Shown here: piece by piece, positions 30,162 to 38,656 of the stretch
How positions within the stretch are numbered: the stretch's first letter is position 1
Layout: the number at the start of each line of letters is the position of its first letter
From: Zeimonas sediminis
GTDB taxonomy: Bacteria; Pseudomonadota; Gammaproteobacteria; Burkholderiales; Burkholderiaceae_E
Assembly (NCBI RefSeq): GCF_023721795.1
Contig: NZ_JAMQYE010000001.1
Coordinates: forward strand, 2,287,671-2,351,670
Length of the DNA stretch: 64,000 nt
Direction: 5' to 3'
The notes under the pieces: generated by a model
The model's input: only the letters and a program-made list of their open reading frames with translations
Databases searched by the model: none
What the model was told of the DNA's origin: nothing
Translations under genes and position numbers: made by a program

Positions 30162-31036
30162 ACCTTCCTGACCTCGGCCCGGCCGAACAGGCCGTTGGGC
30201 CGCCACGCCAGCGCCAGGATCACCAGCGCGAAGGTGATGATCTGCGTGTACCCCGAACCCATCGTGGCGGTGACGAGCGCCTCGACGATGCCGAAGATCA
30301 GCCCCGCGATCATCACGCCCCACGCGCTTGTGATGCCGCCCAGGATCGCGACCGCGAAGGCCTTCAGGCCGAACAGGGTGCCCATGTCGGAGTGCACGTT
30401 GAACAGCGGCGCGATCAGCACCCCGGCGATGCCCGCGAACAGGGTCGACAGCGCGAAGGCCGCGGCCACCGCCCGCTTGATCGGGATGCCCATCAGCCGC
30501 GCCGCCGCCCGGTTCTGCACGACGGCCAGCATCCCGGTGCCCCAGCGGGTGCGCCGAGACAGCGCGTGCAGCGCCGCCGCGAGCGCCAGCCCGACCACCG
30601 GGATCAGCAGCTGCAGCGGATACACGCCCAGCCCCAGCCCGCCGATCTCGAGCGGTGTCTGCGCCAGCGGCGAGGGAAGGCTGCGCGGCTCCTTGCCGAA
30701 GGTGAACATCACCAGGTTGTCGAGCACGATGCCCAGCGCCACGGTGGCCATCAGCCAGGCGTCCGACCCCCGGCTGGCGAAGGGCCTCACCGCGGCGAAC
30801 TCGACCACCAGGCCGTAGGCCGCGCACAGCAGCAGCGCCAGCGCGATCGCCGCCGGCAGCGGCCAGCCCAGCGTCTGCGCGAAGGTGAAGGTCAGCACCG
30901 CGCCGAGCATCATCGAGCTGCCCTGCGCGAAGTTGACCGTGCCGGACACGGCGAAGGTCACGTAGAAGCCGAGGGCCATCAGGCCGTACATGCTTCCCAG
31001 GCCGAGGCCGCTGATCAGCGCCGAGGTGATGATCAT
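30158..31036 (-). CDS. LivH-type ABC transporter permease
   Basis: 292 aa, about eight membrane helices. It opens IITSALISGLGLGSMYGLMALG and contains AVSGTVNFAQGSSMMLGA, AVQNRAAARLMGIPI and GGITSAWGVMIAGL, as in LivH permeases. The last codons overlap the start of the triple-fusion gene (ATGA), so the two are coupled and form the transmembrane pair with its LivM part. It starts 45 bases after the receptor gene. Confidence 0.92.
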
Positions 31037-31081
31037 CCGTTGAGCTCCCTGTCGACCTTGCGCCTCGCCGCGAGCCGGCGC

Positions 31082-32278
31082 TCAGTTCTCGATGCCGACC
31101 GGCAGGATCCGGTTGTCGATGAACTGCGCCCAGACGTAGTCCTGCGGGCCGACCGCATCGTGCACGCCGGGCGAGAACGGCTTGTCGTAGGTCTTGATCA
31201 GCCCTTCGTAGCGGCCGATCTTGTAGAAGCCCTGGCGGATCGCGTCGCCGTCAGTGGAGCCCGCGGCCTCGATCGCCAGCGCGGCGAGCTGCATGCCGTC
31301 GTAGGCGTTGGCCACGCCGACCGCGGGCGTGATGTCGTCCGGGCCCTTGATGTTCGGGTACTTGGCCTTCAGCGCGGCGATCACCTTCTCGCCGACGGGC
31401 GACTGCTTGCCGAAGAAGCTGTAGGTCTGCACGAAGTGGACGTTCTTCGCGCTGGGGCCGGCCAGTTCGGTGAAGCGACCGCCCGCCGGGCCCCAGTGCG
31501 ACACGATCGGCACCTTCCAGCCCATCCGGTCGAGCGACTTCACGACCTGCGCCGAGGGGCCCACGTTGCCGACCATGAACAGCACGTCGGCGCCCGCGCT
31601 GCGCAGGCGCGAAAGCTGCGGCACCACGTCGACGTCGTTGGCCTCGAACTTCTCGATGCCGACAGCGCTCATGCTCTTCGCAGCCAGCGCGGCCTTCAGG
31701 CCCTTCTCGTTCGACTCGCCCCAGGGGTTGTTGATCAGGATCATCCCCGGCTTGCCCGCCTTGAAGGTCTTCTGCGCGTACTCGAGCATCGCCACGTTGA
31801 CCAGCTCGTCGACCGCCGACACGCGGAAGGCGAAGTTCGGGTTCGCGCCGTTCTTGGTGACCGGCGTGCCGGCCGCCCAGGGCCCCATGAACGGCACCTT
31901 CTCCTGGTTGGCGATCGGCACGATCGCGAGCGACACCGGCGTGTCGAGCCCGCCGAACAGCACCGCGACCTTCTCCTTGAAGATCAGCTCGCGCGCCGCG
32001 ATCACGCCCTTGGCCGGGTTGGCCTCGTCGTCGCGGCGAACCAGCTCGAGCTTGCGCCCGCCGAGCAGTCCGCCCTTCGCGTTGATCTCGTCGATCGCGA
32101 TCGTCAGGCCGCGGGTGATCGCCTCGCCGGCCTGCGCCGACTGGCCCGACAGCGCGGTCACGAGGCCGATCTTGATCGGCTCGGCCGCCTGCACGGCGGG
32201 CGAGAAGAGGCCGGCGGCGAGCAGTACCGCGCCGGCGAGCGCGGCGCGGCGGCCGAAACGGGGACGGGAAGCGGTCAT
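31082..32278 (-). CDS. ABC transporter substrate-binding protein, Liv/urea type
   Basis: 398 aa from ATG 32278, with GGAGAG about 7 bases upstream. The signal peptide (RPRFGRRAALAG, hydrophobic stretch, cleavage near VQAAEP) is arginine-rich and might be Tat-type. Mature protein starts IKIGLVTALSGQSAQAGEA, followed by VRRDDEANPAKGV, typical of periplasmic binding fold type I receptors of the Liv group. First gene of the leftward transporter operon. Its promoter must lie in the divergent region with the NTF2-like gene. Ligand unknown. Confidence 0.9.
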   Translation of the reverse strand: MTASRPRFGRRAALAGAVLLAAGLFSPAVQAAEPIKIGLVTALSGQSAQAGEAITRGLTIAIDEINAKGGLLGGRKLELVRRDDEANPAKGVIAARELIFKEKVAVLFGGLDTPVSLAIVPIANQEKVPFMGPWAAGTPVTKNGANPNFAFRVSAVDELVNVAMLEYAQKTFKAGKPGMILINNPWGESNEKGLKAALAAKSMSAVGIEKFEANDVDVVPQLSRLRSAGADVLFMVGNVGPSAQVVKSLDRMGWKVPIVSHWGPAGGRFTELAGPSAKNVHFVQTYSFFGKQSPVGEKVIAALKAKYPNIKGPDDITPAVGVANAYDGMQLAALAIEAAGSTDGDAIRQGFYKIGRYEGLIKTYDKPFSPGVHDAVGPQDYVWAQFIDNRILPVGIEN

Positions 32279-32581
32279 GGCATCTCTCCGTTGAAGCGGT
32301 TGCGACGGCCGAAGCGATCGCGCCGGCCGGGTCCTTCGGCCCCGCCGAATGGCGAGGCACACGATGCCGACCTTGCAAGTCCCGTGCCACGAACGACGCC
32401 GCAACGGACGCGACGCACGCCCCGCGCCTGTGAACCGTGGCTGCACACAATGGAGCGCGCGGATTGTGAACAATCCCGGCACGGCTCTTGCTCGATCGAA
32501 TCGCGTTCGCCGGCCGCCTTCGCGATGCACCACGAAGGCGCCCCGGCACCCGACAACGAGCAACAGGGAGCGAACATCGCG
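32279..32581. other. divergent intergenic region, no gene seen
   Basis: About 300 bases between the leftward receptor gene and the rightward NTF2-like gene. Frames crossing it show no domain and no good start. It is less GC-rich than its neighbours around 32430-32490. It holds the dyad described separately at 32461-32476. No certain -35/-10 pair could be read on either strand. It probably contains the promoters for both arms of the catabolic island. Confidence 0.7.
32461..32476. promoter_or_regulatory. perfect dyad GGATTGTGAACAATCC, candidate GntR/FadR-type operator
   Basis: Two perfect seven-base arms flank GA. The core TTGTGAACAA (32464-32473) fits the known FadR-subfamily consensus TNGTNNACNA at every fixed position. 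It is central in the only divergent region of the catabolic island, whose last rightward gene is a GntR/FCD regulator. Binding is inferred from the pattern and location. Confidence 0.65.
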
Positions 32582-33103
32582 ATGCACGATGCCCACGAAC
32601 GGGGCGCCACGGCGCACCAGGCGACCCCCGGCGACGCGCCTTCAACGCCGGCCGCGATCGTCGACACCTACCTGAGCCTGCTGATGATCCCGGACCCGGA
32701 CGCCGCGCGCCGCTTCGTGGCGCCGGACCTGCGAATCCGCTTCACCGGCGGGCGCGAGATGCGCGACCCGTCGGAATGCGCGGCCTTCAACGCGACGCGC
32801 TACAGGTGGGTGAAGAAGCGCTTCGAGCGGACCGAGGTGGTCGCCGGAGGCACCGACGAGGAAACGGTCGTCTACAACATCGGCACGCTGTACGGCGAGT
32901 GGCCCGACGGCACGCGCTTCGAGGGCAACCGCTACGTCGATCGCTACGTGCTGCGCGGCGGCCTGATCGTGAAGATGGACGTGTGGAACGACAGCGCCGA
33001 GTGGCTGCTGTCGCGTCGGACATCCGCCGGCGGGCCCGAGGCCGAAGCCGTCACCGGCGCCAGTGCCGACGCAGTCGCCGTCGGGGAGCCGGGCACGCGA
33101 TGA
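32582..33103 (+). CDS. NTF2/SnoaL-like protein
   Basis: 173 aa from ATG 32582, 11 bases after a GGAG. The SnoaL-like core spans about 25-150: AAIVDTYLSLLMIPDPDAARRF, IRFTGGREMRDPSECAAFN and YVDRYVLRGGLIVKMDVWND. The C-terminal tail is variable. Family members are small cone-shaped enzymes or binding proteins. Its stop overlaps the ATG of the deacetylase-like gene (ATGA). It and HpxZ are two different SnoaL-type proteins in one pathway cluster. Function uncertain. Confidence 0.8.
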   Translation: MHDAHERGATAHQATPGDAPSTPAAIVDTYLSLLMIPDPDAARRFVAPDLRIRFTGGREMRDPSECAAFNATRYRWVKKRFERTEVVAGGTDEETVVYNIGTLYGEWPDGTRFEGNRYVDRYVLRGGLIVKMDVWNDSAEWLLSRRTSAGGPEAEAVTGASADAVAVGEPGTR

Positions 33104-34023
33104 GCGCCGCCTACAAGGGCCCCCTGCCCACGCACGGGCGCTTCGGCTACCGCCCGATCCTTCGGCGTCCCGACTGGCGCTGGCCGAACGGCTCGCGCCT
33201 GGCCGTCTACCTCGGCTTCAACATCGAGCACTTCGCGTTCGGCGAGGGCATGGGCGCGGCGATCGGCCCCGCCTCGCCGCAGCCCGACGTGCTGAACTAC
33301 GCGTGGCGCGAGTACGGCAACCGGGTCGGCGCGTGGCGCTGCCTCGAGCTCTTCGATTCGCTCGGCCTGCCGTCGGCCGCGCTGATCAACACTGCCTTGT
33401 ACGACCACTGTCCCGAGCTCGTGGCCGCCTGCGTCGCGCGCGGCGCCGAACTGGTCGGGCACGGCCACACGAACGCCGAGCGGCAGGGCGTGCTCGACGA
33501 AGCGGGCGAGCGCGCGCTGCTCGCCGAGTGCCGCGCGCGGATGCAGGCCGAGAGCGGCCAGGCCCCGACGGGCTGGCTGTCGCCGTGGATCTCCGAGAGC
33601 CCGCTGACGCCGGACCTGCTCGCCGAGACCGGCTATCGCTACACGCTGAACTGGTGCCACGACGATCAGCCGGTCCCGATGCGCACGCGCGACGGCGCGA
33701 TGCTGTGGTCGGTGCCCTATCCGCAGGAGCTGAACGACATCCCGATGATCGTCGCGCGGCAGATGGACGGGAAGGACTTCGCGCAAATGATCGTCGACAA
33801 CTTCGACGAGATGCTCGAGCAGTCGCGCGGCCAGCCGCTCGTGATGGGCATCGCGCTGCACCCCTACCTGGTGGGCCAGCCCTACCGGCTGCGCCACCTG
33901 CGCCGCGCGCTCGGGCAGATCGCCGCCGCGCGCGACCGCGGCGAGATCTGGTTCACGACGCCCGGCGCGATCTGCCGCCACATGGACGAAACCTTTCCCG
34001 AACCGCTGGAGCTGCTCGCATGA
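33100..34023 (+). CDS. polysaccharide-deacetylase-fold hydrolase (PuuE-like)
   Basis: 307 aa, NodB-like fold. RLAVYLGFNIEHFAFGEG near the start, INTALYDHCPELV, VGHGHTNAERQG with the paired His, and GWLSPWISESPLTPDL and ALHPYLVGQPYRLRHLR near the end. The pattern is that of the PuuE group, whose best-known member is a metal-independent allantoinase that opens the cyclic ureide allantoin. Start and stop overlap neighbours by four bases, so it is tightly coupled to the NTF2-like and amidase genes. The exact substrate is inferred, not shown. Confidence 0.82.
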   Translation: MSAAYKGPLPTHGRFGYRPILRRPDWRWPNGSRLAVYLGFNIEHFAFGEGMGAAIGPASPQPDVLNYAWREYGNRVGAWRCLELFDSLGLPSAALINTALYDHCPELVAACVARGAELVGHGHTNAERQGVLDEAGERALLAECRARMQAESGQAPTGWLSPWISESPLTPDLLAETGYRYTLNWCHDDQPVPMRTRDGAMLWSVPYPQELNDIPMIVARQMDGKDFAQMIVDNFDEMLEQSRGQPLVMGIALHPYLVGQPYRLRHLRRALGQIAAARDRGEIWFTTPGAICRHMDETFPEPLELLA

Positions 34024-35243
34024 CCCAAGAGGACGACTTCCCGATCGACGACCGCGTCAACGCCTGGGTGCCGCACGGCCGCTTCGTGCTGCGCGGCGCG
34101 GCCGACGGCCCGCTGTCGGACCTCAGCTTCGCGGTGAAGGACATCTTCGACGTGGCCGGCCATCCGACCGGCGCCGGCAACCCGGCCTGGCTCGCCACGC
34201 ACCCGGTCCCGACGCGCAGCAGCCCGGTCGTCGAGCGACTGCTGGAGGCCGGCGCCACGATGATGGGCAAGGTCCTGACCGACGAGCTCGCGTACAGCCT
34301 GCACGGCGACAACGCCCACTACGGCGCGCCGATCAACGCGCGCGCCCCGGGCCGGGTGACCGGCGGCTCGTCGAGCGGCTCGGCGGCGGCGGTGGCCGCC
34401 GGGCTTGTCGACTTCGCGCTGGGCACCGACACCGGGGGCTCCACGCGCATCCCGGCCAGCTACTGCGGGCTGTGGGGATTGCGAACGACCCACGGTTTGC
34501 TGTCGGCCGAGGGCATGGTGCCGCTGCATCCGTCCTACGACACGGTGACCTGGCTGGCCCACGACGCTCGCACTTTCAGCCGGGTCGGCACCGAGCTCCT
34601 GCCCTCGTCCGGCTTCTGGCCGTCGCGACTGCTGGAGTTCGACGACGCCAGCGCGCTGGCCGACCCCATCTTCGACCTGCCGATGCGCTGCGCCCGGCGC
34701 ACGCTCGAGTCGCTGGTGGGCACCGACATCCAACCGGCGCGGGCGTCGCAGGGTTCGTCGCTCGAGGCCTGGCGCCAGGTCTACGTGACCACGGGCGCGC
34801 ACGAAGGCTGGAAGGTGCACGGCGCGTGGATCGCCGCGAACCGGCCCGCCTTCGGCGCCGCGATCGAGGGCCGCTGGCGCGCGGCCAGCCAGGTGAGCGA
34901 CGAGGCCGCTGCCGCCGCGGGCAAGCAGGCCGCGGCGATCCGCTCGCGGGTGCGCGCGCTGGTCGGCAGCGACGCGGTCGTCGTGCTGCCCTCGGCCGCG
35001 AGCGTGGCCCCGCTGCGCGACGCCGATCCGGCCGAGGTCGACGCGGTGCGGATGCGCACCATGGCGATCACCTGCATCGCCGGGCTGGCCGGCCTGCCCC
35101 AGGTCAGCATCCCGATGGAGTCGCCGGACGGCCAGCCGGTCGGCATCTCGCTGATCGGACCGGCCGGCAGCGACCTGGCGCTGATCCGGATCGCGCAGCG
35201 GGTCTGGCAAGCGCGCCGCCTGGTGCCGGCGCCGATGGCCTGA
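34020..35243 (+). CDS. amidase-signature hydrolase
   Basis: 407 aa. The Ser-cisSer-Lys triad is visible: Lys in SFAVKDIFDVAG, first Ser in GRVTGGSSSGSAAAVAAG, second Ser and nucleophile region in GTDTGGSTRIPASYCG. The family cleaves amides, ureides and carbamates. The length is short compared with GatA. Its ATG overlaps the previous stop. Together with an HpxZ/AtzH-like protein this is the pairing used in oxalurate and cyanuric-acid-derived biuret pathways; here the AtzG-like small subunit is missing. Confidence 0.88.
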   Translation: MTQEDDFPIDDRVNAWVPHGRFVLRGAADGPLSDLSFAVKDIFDVAGHPTGAGNPAWLATHPVPTRSSPVVERLLEAGATMMGKVLTDELAYSLHGDNAHYGAPINARAPGRVTGGSSSGSAAAVAAGLVDFALGTDTGGSTRIPASYCGLWGLRTTHGLLSAEGMVPLHPSYDTVTWLAHDARTFSRVGTELLPSSGFWPSRLLEFDDASALADPIFDLPMRCARRTLESLVGTDIQPARASQGSSLEAWRQVYVTTGAHEGWKVHGAWIAANRPAFGAAIEGRWRAASQVSDEAAAAAGKQAAAIRSRVRALVGSDAVVVLPSAASVAPLRDADPAEVDAVRMRTMAITCIAGLAGLPQVSIPMESPDGQPVGISLIGPAGSDLALIRIAQRVWQARRLVPAPMA

Positions 35244-35274
35244 GGCCGGGCCGTGGCCTGACGACGAGGCTTCG

Positions 35275-36030
35275 ATGGACGAGCGGATCTACCGCGCGAT
35301 CTTCGACGCGGTGATGGACCAGCGGCTCGCGCCCGGCACGCGCCTGCCCGAGGCCGCGCTGTGCGAGCTTTTCGGCGCGACGCGACCGGTGGTGCGGCGC
35401 GTGCTGCAGCGGCTCGCCCACGACCGGATCGTCGAGCTGCGCCGCAACCGCGGGGCGATCGTCGCGGTGCCCTCGCCCGAGGAAACCCGGCAGATCTTCG
35501 AGGCGCGACGCGGGCTCGAGGCGGCCGTGCTGAGGCTGGCCGCCGAGAAGGCGACCGCCGCGGACCTGAAGGCGCTGCGCCGCCAGCTCGAGGCCGAGCA
35601 CGACGCGATGCACCGGATGGCTCAGCCCGCGTGGGCGCGGCTGGCCAGCAGCTTCCACCTGCAACTCGCCGCGCTCGCCCGCAATCCGATCCTGGAGGGC
35701 CACCTGATCGAGCTGATCTCGCGCTGCTCGCTGATCGTGGCGGTCTACCAGCCGCCCGGCAACGCCACTTGCGAGCACGACGAGCACGCGCGGATCGTCG
35801 ACTGCATCGCGCAGCGCGACGCCGGCGGCGCGATCGAACTGATGGACTCGCACCTGCTCGCGCTCGAGCGCAACGTGGCGCTCGAGCCGAGGCCGCCGCA
35901 GCGCACGCTGGGGCAGATGCTGGGCGTCCTGCCCGACGCGCGGGCAGCAGCGAATCCTTCGAGGGCCGGGGCCGCGGCGCGCGCCCCGAAGCAGACTGCG
36001 AGTGTGCCGAAGCAGCCTGCGAGTGTGTAA
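35275..36030 (+). CDS. GntR-family regulator, FCD (FadR) subfamily
   Basis: 251 aa. Winged helix at about 1-65 (LAPGTRLPEAALCELFGATRP and VVRRVLQRLAHD). FCD domain 75-210: ARRGLEAAVLRLAAEKA, SSFHLQLAALARNP and HARIVDCIAQRDAGGAIELMDSHL, with the metal-binding His/Asp set. Last gene of the rightward arm, 31 bases after the amidase. It probably controls this cluster from the dyad at 32461, binding a pathway intermediate. The C-terminal 40 residues are low-complexity with a repeated PKQ(T/P)ASV. Confidence 0.88.
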   Translation: MDERIYRAIFDAVMDQRLAPGTRLPEAALCELFGATRPVVRRVLQRLAHDRIVELRRNRGAIVAVPSPEETRQIFEARRGLEAAVLRLAAEKATAADLKALRRQLEAEHDAMHRMAQPAWARLASSFHLQLAALARNPILEGHLIELISRCSLIVAVYQPPGNATCEHDEHARIVDCIAQRDAGGAIELMDSHLLALERNVALEPRPPQRTLGQMLGVLPDARAAANPSRAGAAARAPKQTASVPKQPASV

Positions 36031-36103
36031 ACCGAGGTAAACCCGCGCGCGGCGAATTGCGGCCTGGGCGATCATCGGTCATCCGCACGATGGAGCGATC
36101 CGA

Positions 36104-36595
36104 ATGAAAGCCTCGACTCTCGTTTCCGCGATCACCGCCGCCACGCTCGCCGTCGGCTCGGCCGGGGCGATCGCCCAGCCCCGCGGCGAGCCGAAGCGCG
36201 TCGAGAAGCCCCAGCGCCAGGACTCGCGCGAGCACGAGCGGCGCGAGACCCGCGACCGCGAGTGGCACCGCGAGGAATACCGGCGCCAGCAAGAGTATCG
36301 GTATCGCGGCGACTCCCGGCCGGGGTATCGCCCCGGCCCGCCGCCCCACGCGGGCCACCCCGGGCCGCCCCCGCATTCCAGTGCCGGCGGCCGCGGCGCC
36401 GGCCCGCGCCACGACATCTACCGCGGGGCGCGCCTGCCGAGCTACTACCGCACGCAGCACTACGTGGTGCAGGACTGGCGCTATCACCGCCTGCCCCCGC
36501 CGCCGCGCGGCCACTACTGGGTGCAGGTCGGCGCCGACTACCTGCTGGTCGCGATCGCCACCGGCATCATCGTCCAGCTGATCCTGGCCAACTAG
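36104..36595 (+). CDS. RcnB-family periplasmic protein
   Basis: 163 aa. Signal peptide (about 1-24, cleavage near AIAQ), a charged Arg/Glu/Tyr-rich segment (REHERRETRDREWHREEYR), Pro-rich linker, and a C-terminal RcnB domain: RGARLPSYYRTQHYVVQDW, PPPPRGHYWVQVGADYLLVA. RcnB in E. coli restrains nickel/cobalt loss through RcnA. No rcnA is in the window. A single gene, with stop overlapping the queE stop region on the other strand. Confidence 0.83.
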   Translation: MKASTLVSAITAATLAVGSAGAIAQPRGEPKRVEKPQRQDSREHERRETRDREWHREEYRRQQEYRYRGDSRPGYRPGPPPHAGHPGPPPHSSAGGRGAGPRHDIYRGARLPSYYRTQHYVVQDWRYHRLPPPPRGHYWVQVGADYLLVAIATGIIVQLILAN

Positions 36596-37230
36596 TCGAT
36601 GCCGACGATCTTGTGGGTCTGCAGGCTCAGCCGCCAGCGCGGGTGGGCCAGGCAGTAGGCGATCGCGGCGCGGGTGTTCGCTTCCTGGTCCGGGCCGTCC
36701 ATCGGCTGCAGGAAGAAGTGCCCGAAGCGCAGCGACTCGAAGCGCTCGGGCATCGCCAGCGGCTGCGGATAGACGAGCTTGAGCTCGTCGCCCTCGGTCA
36801 GCACCACCGGCGCGCCGGCCTTCGGGCTCACGCAGACCCAGTCCAGGCCCTTCGGGGCCGGCTGGGTGCCGTTGGTTTCCACCGCCACCTCGAAGCCCTC
36901 GGCATGCAAGGCATCGATCAGCGCTTCGTCGAGTTGGAGCAGCGGCTCGCCGCCGGTGCAGACCACGTAGCGCCTGCCGGAGGTGTCGCCGGCCGGCCAC
37001 TTCGACGCGATCGCGCGGGCGAGCTCCGCCGCCGTCCTGAACTTTCCGCCGCCCTGTCCGTCGGTGCCCACGAAGTCGGTGTCGCAGAAGGTGCAGACCG
37101 CGTCGGCGCGGTCTTCCTCGCGGCCGCTCCACAGGTTGCAGCCGGCGAAGCGGCAGAACACGGCGGGGCGACCGGCCTGCGCGCCCTCGCCCTGCAGCGT
37201 GTAGAACATCTCCTTGACGCTGTAGGTCAT
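36592..37230 (-). CDS. queE: 7-carboxy-7-deazaguanine synthase QueE
   Basis: 212 aa from ATG 37230. The start YSVKEMFYTLQGEGAQAGR is typical, and the radical-SAM cysteines are C-X14-C-X2-C within AVFCRFAGCN and VCTFCDTD, the pattern described for Burkholderia multivorans QueE instead of the usual CX3CX2C. ICTGGEP-like VVCTGGEPLLQLDEALID follows. It converts CPH4 to CDG in queuosine/7-deazaguanine synthesis. It lies 43 bases after the QueD gene on the same strand, so both early pathway steps are encoded together. Confidence 0.94.
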   Translation of the reverse strand: MTYSVKEMFYTLQGEGAQAGRPAVFCRFAGCNLWSGREEDRADAVCTFCDTDFVGTDGQGGGKFRTAAELARAIASKWPAGDTSGRRYVVCTGGEPLLQLDEALIDALHAEGFEVAVETNGTQPAPKGLDWVCVSPKAGAPVVLTEGDELKLVYPQPLAMPERFESLRFGHFFLQPMDGPDQEANTRAAIAYCLAHPRWRLSLQTHKIVGID

Positions 37231-37273
37231 CGCCTCGGCCCGGTCTGAAGTCGCGGCACGCGCACCTGCGGGC

Positions 37274-38428
37274 TCACACCGGCAGCGCGGGGCCTTCCTC
37301 GCCCCACGACAGTATCGCGCCGCTGCCGCGCGTTTCGTACAGGTCGATCCGGTCGAGCGCCGGCAGCACCGGCAGCGCGCGGTCGCGGATCCACCTGGCC
37401 AGGCTGGCCGGGTCGTTGTCCTCGACCCCGGGCAGCTCGTGCAGCGGCTGGTGGTCCAGGTCGCGGAAGATCGGGTCGAACAGCGCCTTGACGTCGCCGA
37501 AGTCCACGGTCCAGCCGCGCACTGCGTCCAGCGGCGCGCACAGGTGCAGGCGCAGGTTGTAGGTGTGGCCGTGTATGCGCCGGCGCGCATCGCCCTCGGG
37601 CGCCCGGCGCAGCCGAAGCGAGCTGTCCAGGCTCAGCTCCTTCCAGATCCGGTAGTGCCGGCCGTCGTAGTGCGCGCCGCAGGTGGCGGTCTCGTACACG
37701 GTCACCCACGACAGCTCGGGCAGCTGCGGCTTGAGCCGCTCCCAGATCCAGGCGCCGATGATCTCGCTGGTCGGGTTCTCGAGGCCGGGGATGTCGTTCA
37801 GGCAGGCGTGGTGGAACTGCGCGTGGATCGGCGCCCAGCAGGCGTCGAGATGGTCGTAGTCGATGCCCAGGTCGCGGGCGCCGAGGTCCTGGTCGGCATG
37901 CAGGATCACCTCGAAGCCGTGGCCGTGCATCCGGCCGCACTTGTGTCCGGCGGGCACCCCGGTCAGCTGGTGCGCGGCCTCGAACACGTAGCGGCGCCAC
38001 ACGTGGGCGTGGTCGTTCGCGTCGAGGTCCACGCCCGAGTGCTGCGTGCTCTGGATGCCGACCTGCTCGAGCCCGGGCACGCCAACGGCAGTCCCCGCAT
38101 CGTCCGGCCCGCCGGCCCCGGCCGCGCCCGGCCTCGCGGCCTCGAGCCGCGCGCGAATCCAGCGCGCCAGGTTCTCGTCGGTCGGGGCGGCGACCTGCTC
38201 GTTGAGCAGGTTGTAGTCGAGCGGCGCGACCGCGTCGACGAGTCGCCCGCGCAGGTCGTCCACCTCGCCGCCCGGGAAAGAGGCCCAGCCTTGCGGCAGG
38301 CGCGCGCGAACCTTGGCCAGGAAACTGTGGCCGTGCAGGCGGCGCGAGCGGTGGCCCTCGGGCAGCACGTCGATCCGGCAAGCGGACTCGAAGCCGGCCG
38401 CGGCCACGTGAAGCAGGTGATCGGGCAT
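37274..38428 (-). CDS. queD: 6-carboxytetrahydropterin synthase QueD, three tandem modules
   Basis: 384 aa from ATG 38428, against about 120 for E. coli QueD. Three QueD-like modules: 1 at 8-100 (HGH 32-34), 2 at 145-255 (FEAAH 149-153, GHKCGR with Cys164, HGH 168-170, NDIPGLENPTSE, VYETATCG) and 3 at 259-375 (HGH 286-288, LDHQPLHELPG, LYETRGSG). Only module 2 has the complete zinc triad and Cys. In it the usual LDH catalytic pair reads FHH, so Asp is replaced by His, while module 3 keeps LDH but lacks the first zinc His. Upstream of the ATG no Shine-Dalgarno is seen. It makes CPH4 from dihydroneopterin triphosphate. Residue roles follow E. coli QueD knowledge. Confidence 0.9.
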   Translation of the reverse strand: MPDHLLHVAAAGFESACRIDVLPEGHRSRRLHGHSFLAKVRARLPQGWASFPGGEVDDLRGRLVDAVAPLDYNLLNEQVAAPTDENLARWIRARLEAARPGAAGAGGPDDAGTAVGVPGLEQVGIQSTQHSGVDLDANDHAHVWRRYVFEAAHQLTGVPAGHKCGRMHGHGFEVILHADQDLGARDLGIDYDHLDACWAPIHAQFHHACLNDIPGLENPTSEIIGAWIWERLKPQLPELSWVTVYETATCGAHYDGRHYRIWKELSLDSSLRLRRAPEGDARRRIHGHTYNLRLHLCAPLDAVRGWTVDFGDVKALFDPIFRDLDHQPLHELPGVEDNDPASLARWIRDRALPVLPALDRIDLYETRGSGAILSWGEEGPALPV

Positions 38429-38656
38429 CTGTCGGAGAGGAGGCAGTCGGTCCGGGATTCTACCGGGCCGGCCCGCGCAGGGCCGGCGCGCAGGATCGGC
38501 GCAAAGGGCCGGCACGCCACGGCCCGCCGGCCTGGCGCGAAGGCCGCCACTGCCGGCAGTCGGTCCGAAATCGCCCCTCGGCGGGCGACCCGGGCAGCGC
38601 ACACGCGACCTCGATATTTTCGGGGCAATACGGATCGCAAGGCAGGAAGTCACGAT

